This document shows positions 61,143-64,000 of a stretch of DNA of 64,000 bases, piece after piece. Where the stretch lies: positions 30,066,605-30,130,604 of the forward strand of contig NC_045130.1 in NCBI RefSeq assembly GCF_007655135.1. Reading direction: 5' to 3'. The DNA comes from Punica granatum. Its lineage: Eukaryota > Streptophyta > Magnoliopsida > Myrtales > Lythraceae. Position 1 is the stretch's first letter; every line of letters begins with the position of its first letter. Under the pieces are notes generated by a model that was not told the DNA's origin, did not search any database, and saw only the letters and a program-made list of their open reading frames with translations. A program made the position numbers and the translations under genes.

Positions 61143-64000
61143 TTCTCATGACCATACTCATGTGGAATTGTCGCTGTTAATGCTCTTGATGCAGTTCGTG
61201 ATCTATTTGCTGCCGACAGGCCGGATATACTCATTCTCACTAAAACTCGGCTTCCAAAGGACAGAGCAGAAACAATGGCAAGCTTATTGGCTTTTGATAA
61301 ACATGAGGCCACAAACTCCATGGGGCACAGAGGTGGTATCCTCGTTTTGTGGAACTCCAGCCAGGTCAAAGAACATTGTGGGCTCAATGGAACAAGAAAT
61401 ACATGCACTCATTAAGGTACATCGATCAAACTTTAAATGGCTTTTATCCTCTATTTATGCTAGTCCTAGGCTAAATGAGAGTTTGCTGCTTTGGAGTAAA
61501 CTTGAACTTGTTGCTGATATGTGTAGTTATCCTTGGATTGCGGTAGGAGACTTTAATGAAGTTCTTTCTAGTTCTGAAAAACTTGAGGGTGGGTCTGTTA
61601 ATCTTGGCCGCTTTATTTGGTTCGCTGAGATGCTTTACTGATTGTTGGTTGACTGATTTGGAATTCACGGGACCTCGCTTTACTTGGACTAACCTTCGGG
61701 AGCCTGGGGGTCTTATTTAGGAAAGGCTTGATAGAGCAGTGGCTAACCCCTCTTGGAGGCAGGCCTTTCCTGATGGTTTGGTCACCCATCTCACAAGAGT
61801 TCATTCGGATCATTGTCCTATTCTTGTGAATTTTTATCCTACTAGAAATACGTCTCTTGCCCGTCCATTTCGTTTTGAGACAATGTGGATGTCCCACCCT
61901 AACTTCTCAAATCTTGTTGCCAACTCATGGAACGAAGGTGATCACATTCTTATTGATTCCATTAACTGCTTTGAATGCAATGCGTCTATTTGGAACAAAG
62001 AAGTTTTTGGGAACATTTTTCACAGAAAACGTCGTCCTTTGGCCCGGTTGGCCAGAATTCAAAAAAATCTGGCCCAAAATCCTTGTGGGTTTTTAACTGA
62101 GCTTGAAAAAGATCTTAGGGCTAAATATAGCGCCACCCTAAAAAATGAAAGGGAGCATTGGAGGCTTAAGTCTCGTACCGATTGGCCCCTTGAGGGTGAC
62201 TGCAATACTAAGTTCTTTCATGTGTCGACCTTGATTCATCGTAGTGTAAACAGAATCACTTCTTTAAAAACTCCCGCGGGAACTTGTGTCTCTGGATCTG
62301 ACCAACTTGCTCAACTTGCCAATTCCCATTTTATACATCTTGTAGCCTTGTTCCCAGCTTTGCCTTAGATGTGAGGCATCGTTTTCCCTCTGAGGCTATA
62401 CAGGAGCTCAGCTTACCAATTACTGGTCTTGAGATTATTGGTGCTCTTAAAAGCTTGAAACCATATAAGGCTCCAGGGCCGGATGGTCTTCACGCTGTTT
62501 TCTTCCAAAAAGAATTGGGAAATAGTCAAAAATTCCATTATCTCTTTTGTCCGAAGAGTTTTTGAGGAAGGCCGCCTTCCTGAAGGAGCCTGAGTACATC
62601 ACTCTGTTTCGGCCAATAAGCCTTTGCAACACTAGTTACGAGATCATCACTAAGATCTTGGTAAGACGGCGTAGGCCTTTTTTGGATAGTTTTATCTCCC
62701 CTTTCCAGGCCAGCTTCATCAAGGGTCATCGTGTGGCTGATAATGTGACCTTGCTTTGCGAAGCTCATACGGCTCTTAAAAACAAGCGGGGAGGAAACGG
62801 AATCATGATTTTGAAACTTGACCTCGAAAAAGCTTTTGATCGGGTTGAGTGGGGCTTTGTTAGAAATCTGTTAACTTATTTTGATCTTCCTGACTCCTTT
62901 ATTAGGGTTATCATGCATTGCATATCTTCTACCCGTACTACTATTGTTTTTAATGGGGGGGAAGCTCGATCGATTCCTCCCCTCTCGTTGTATTTGAGAA
63001 AGAGACCCTCTCTCCCCATAAATTTTTATCCTTGGCATGGAACTTCTTACTCTTCTCATAGAGCAAGAAACCAGCAACGGTAGATGGAGAGGAGTCCGCC
63101 TTGCTAGAGGCAAAATCTCTCTCTACCATCTTTTCTTTGCGGATGATATTCTTTTATTTGGCTCCACTGATTGTTGTACTTGCGCCTCCATTAAACATAC
63201 TTTGGACTACTTTAGCCAAGTTTCCGGTCAAAAAATCAACCTCTCCAAATCCAGGGTTGTTTTTTCTTCTAATACCTCCATAAGTTCAAAGCGGGTGGCT
63301 CTTGACACTCTCGGGATCACGGAATCCCCATCTCTTGAAAAATACTTAGGTTTCCCAATGGATTTGTCTGCTGCTCGATCTTCATCTTTCATTTTCTTGT
63401 TGACAAATTTAAAGAAAAAACTCAGAGGATGGAAAGCCAATCTTCTATCGATGGCGGGCAGAGTGATTTTTGCTAAATCTGTCCTTTCTTCCATTCCTTC
63501 TCCATTATGCAATGTACGCTTGTTCCCCAAAATATTTGCAATTCCCTAGATCGCTTGACTAGGAACTTCATTTGGGGGTCCACTGCAAATCGAAAGAAGC
63601 TTCATATGGTCGGATGGCTACAAGTCACCCTCCTCAAGGGTGAAGGAGGTCTAGGTTTTCCTTGTATGGAAGGCCGAAACCTAGCCCTTCTAGGAAGCTT
63701 CGCATGGAGACTGAAATCTGGTGATAGACCTCGGGTTCGGTTCCTTAGGGGAAAATATTTGCCTCCCAGAGCTGCTACTAAGTATTCAAAACTCCCTTAA
63801 TCGCTCTGTTGTGATAACTGAGTCTTAGTTGTTCTCCTTGGGGAGTAAATGGATTGTTGATAATGGTACTTCCATTAATCTTTGGCATGATTGCTGGTTG
63901 CATGACCTGCTACTTCGTAATCAAATTGTCGGGCCTCTGTAAGCTACTGATAGCTTGTGCAAAGTGGCTTACATCCTTAATGCTGATGGTTCTTGGGACA
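61143..64000 (+). pseudogene. LINE ORF2 remnant: endonuclease and reverse transcriptase (partial)
   Basis: Homology starts near 61158 (LMWNCR). Endonuclease pieces are RPDILILTKTRLPK (about 61219), GHRGGILVLWNSS, WIAVGDFNEVLS (about 61535), and the catalytic SDHCP (about 61806). Reverse transcriptase follows: APGPDGLHAVFF (about 62470), FRPISLCN (62608), LDLEKAFDRVEW (about 62818, catalytic Asp), FADDILLF (about 63135, catalytic Asp pair), GLGFPCMEGRN and AWRLKSGDRPRVRFL (after 63640). The domains are in order, but frames change at about 61380, 61640, 62370, 62560, 62990 and 63520, and an in-frame stop lies at about 61720. Catalytic residues survive while the frame does not, so it decayed after insertion. 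The enzyme would nick target DNA and copy element RNA there. The C-terminus is cut by the window edge. Confidence 0.9.

Larger units (their letters stand above)
58870..64000 (+). mobile_element. L1-type LINE, broken, running off the right edge
   Basis: A plus-strand non-LTR retrotransposon with a CT-rich leader (about 58880-58960), ORF1 (RNA-binding) and ORF2 (endonuclease and reverse transcriptase). Both frames carry frameshifts and stops, so this copy cannot move on its own. The 3' end and tail lie outside the window. The element also contains a later SINE at 59250-59426. Confidence 0.9.

Overview
The window looks like nuclear DNA of a flowering plant, most likely a woody eudicot. Intergenic DNA is AT-rich, open frames are short, one gene carries a typical 119-bp GT-AG intron, and almost every class of plant mobile element is present (Copia LTRs, a TRIM, CACTA, foldback elements, tRNA-derived SINEs, an L1-type LINE). 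I cannot name the species. Only five loci have good support as host genes: one large LRR receptor kinase, one small secreted Cys/Gly-rich protein, and three short paralogues of a small basic protein. No tRNA, rRNA or CRISPR was seen.

Layout. 1-932: 5' end of a minus-strand Copia element (LTR, primer-binding site, decayed gag). 1948-3712: a solo Copia-type LTR with a 5-bp target duplication. About 6.4-25.6 kb: a tandem array of three diverged segments (A, B, C). Each carries a minus-strand gene for a 54-62 aa protein with the core RPIPKRGxVK and a TATA box 111-142 bp upstream. Segment B is split by a 6.3-kb retroelement-like insertion, which in turn holds a 321-bp inverted copy of segment B's own DNA between 16-bp direct repeats. 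30952-33317: a non-autonomous CACTA element with perfect TCA target duplication. 37.8-43.2 kb: palindromic MITEs and a 2.8-kb inverted-repeat-flanked block containing 380-bp tandem repeats. 45813-49258: the receptor kinase. 52266-52851: a complete TRIM. 57495-57962: the Cys/Gly-rich secreted protein. 58.87 kb to the window end: a broken L1-type LINE whose ORF1 is interrupted by a SINE.

The host genes do not form a pathway. The receptor kinase and the secreted peptide both act at the cell surface, but nothing in the sequence ties them together. The most interesting host signal is the small-protein array: the three copies keep the core motif, the promoter position and the open frame, while the surrounding DNA has diverged and been invaded by transposons. 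The best mobile-element signals are the self-derived inverted insertion inside segment B and a dated nesting order (LINE, then SINE).
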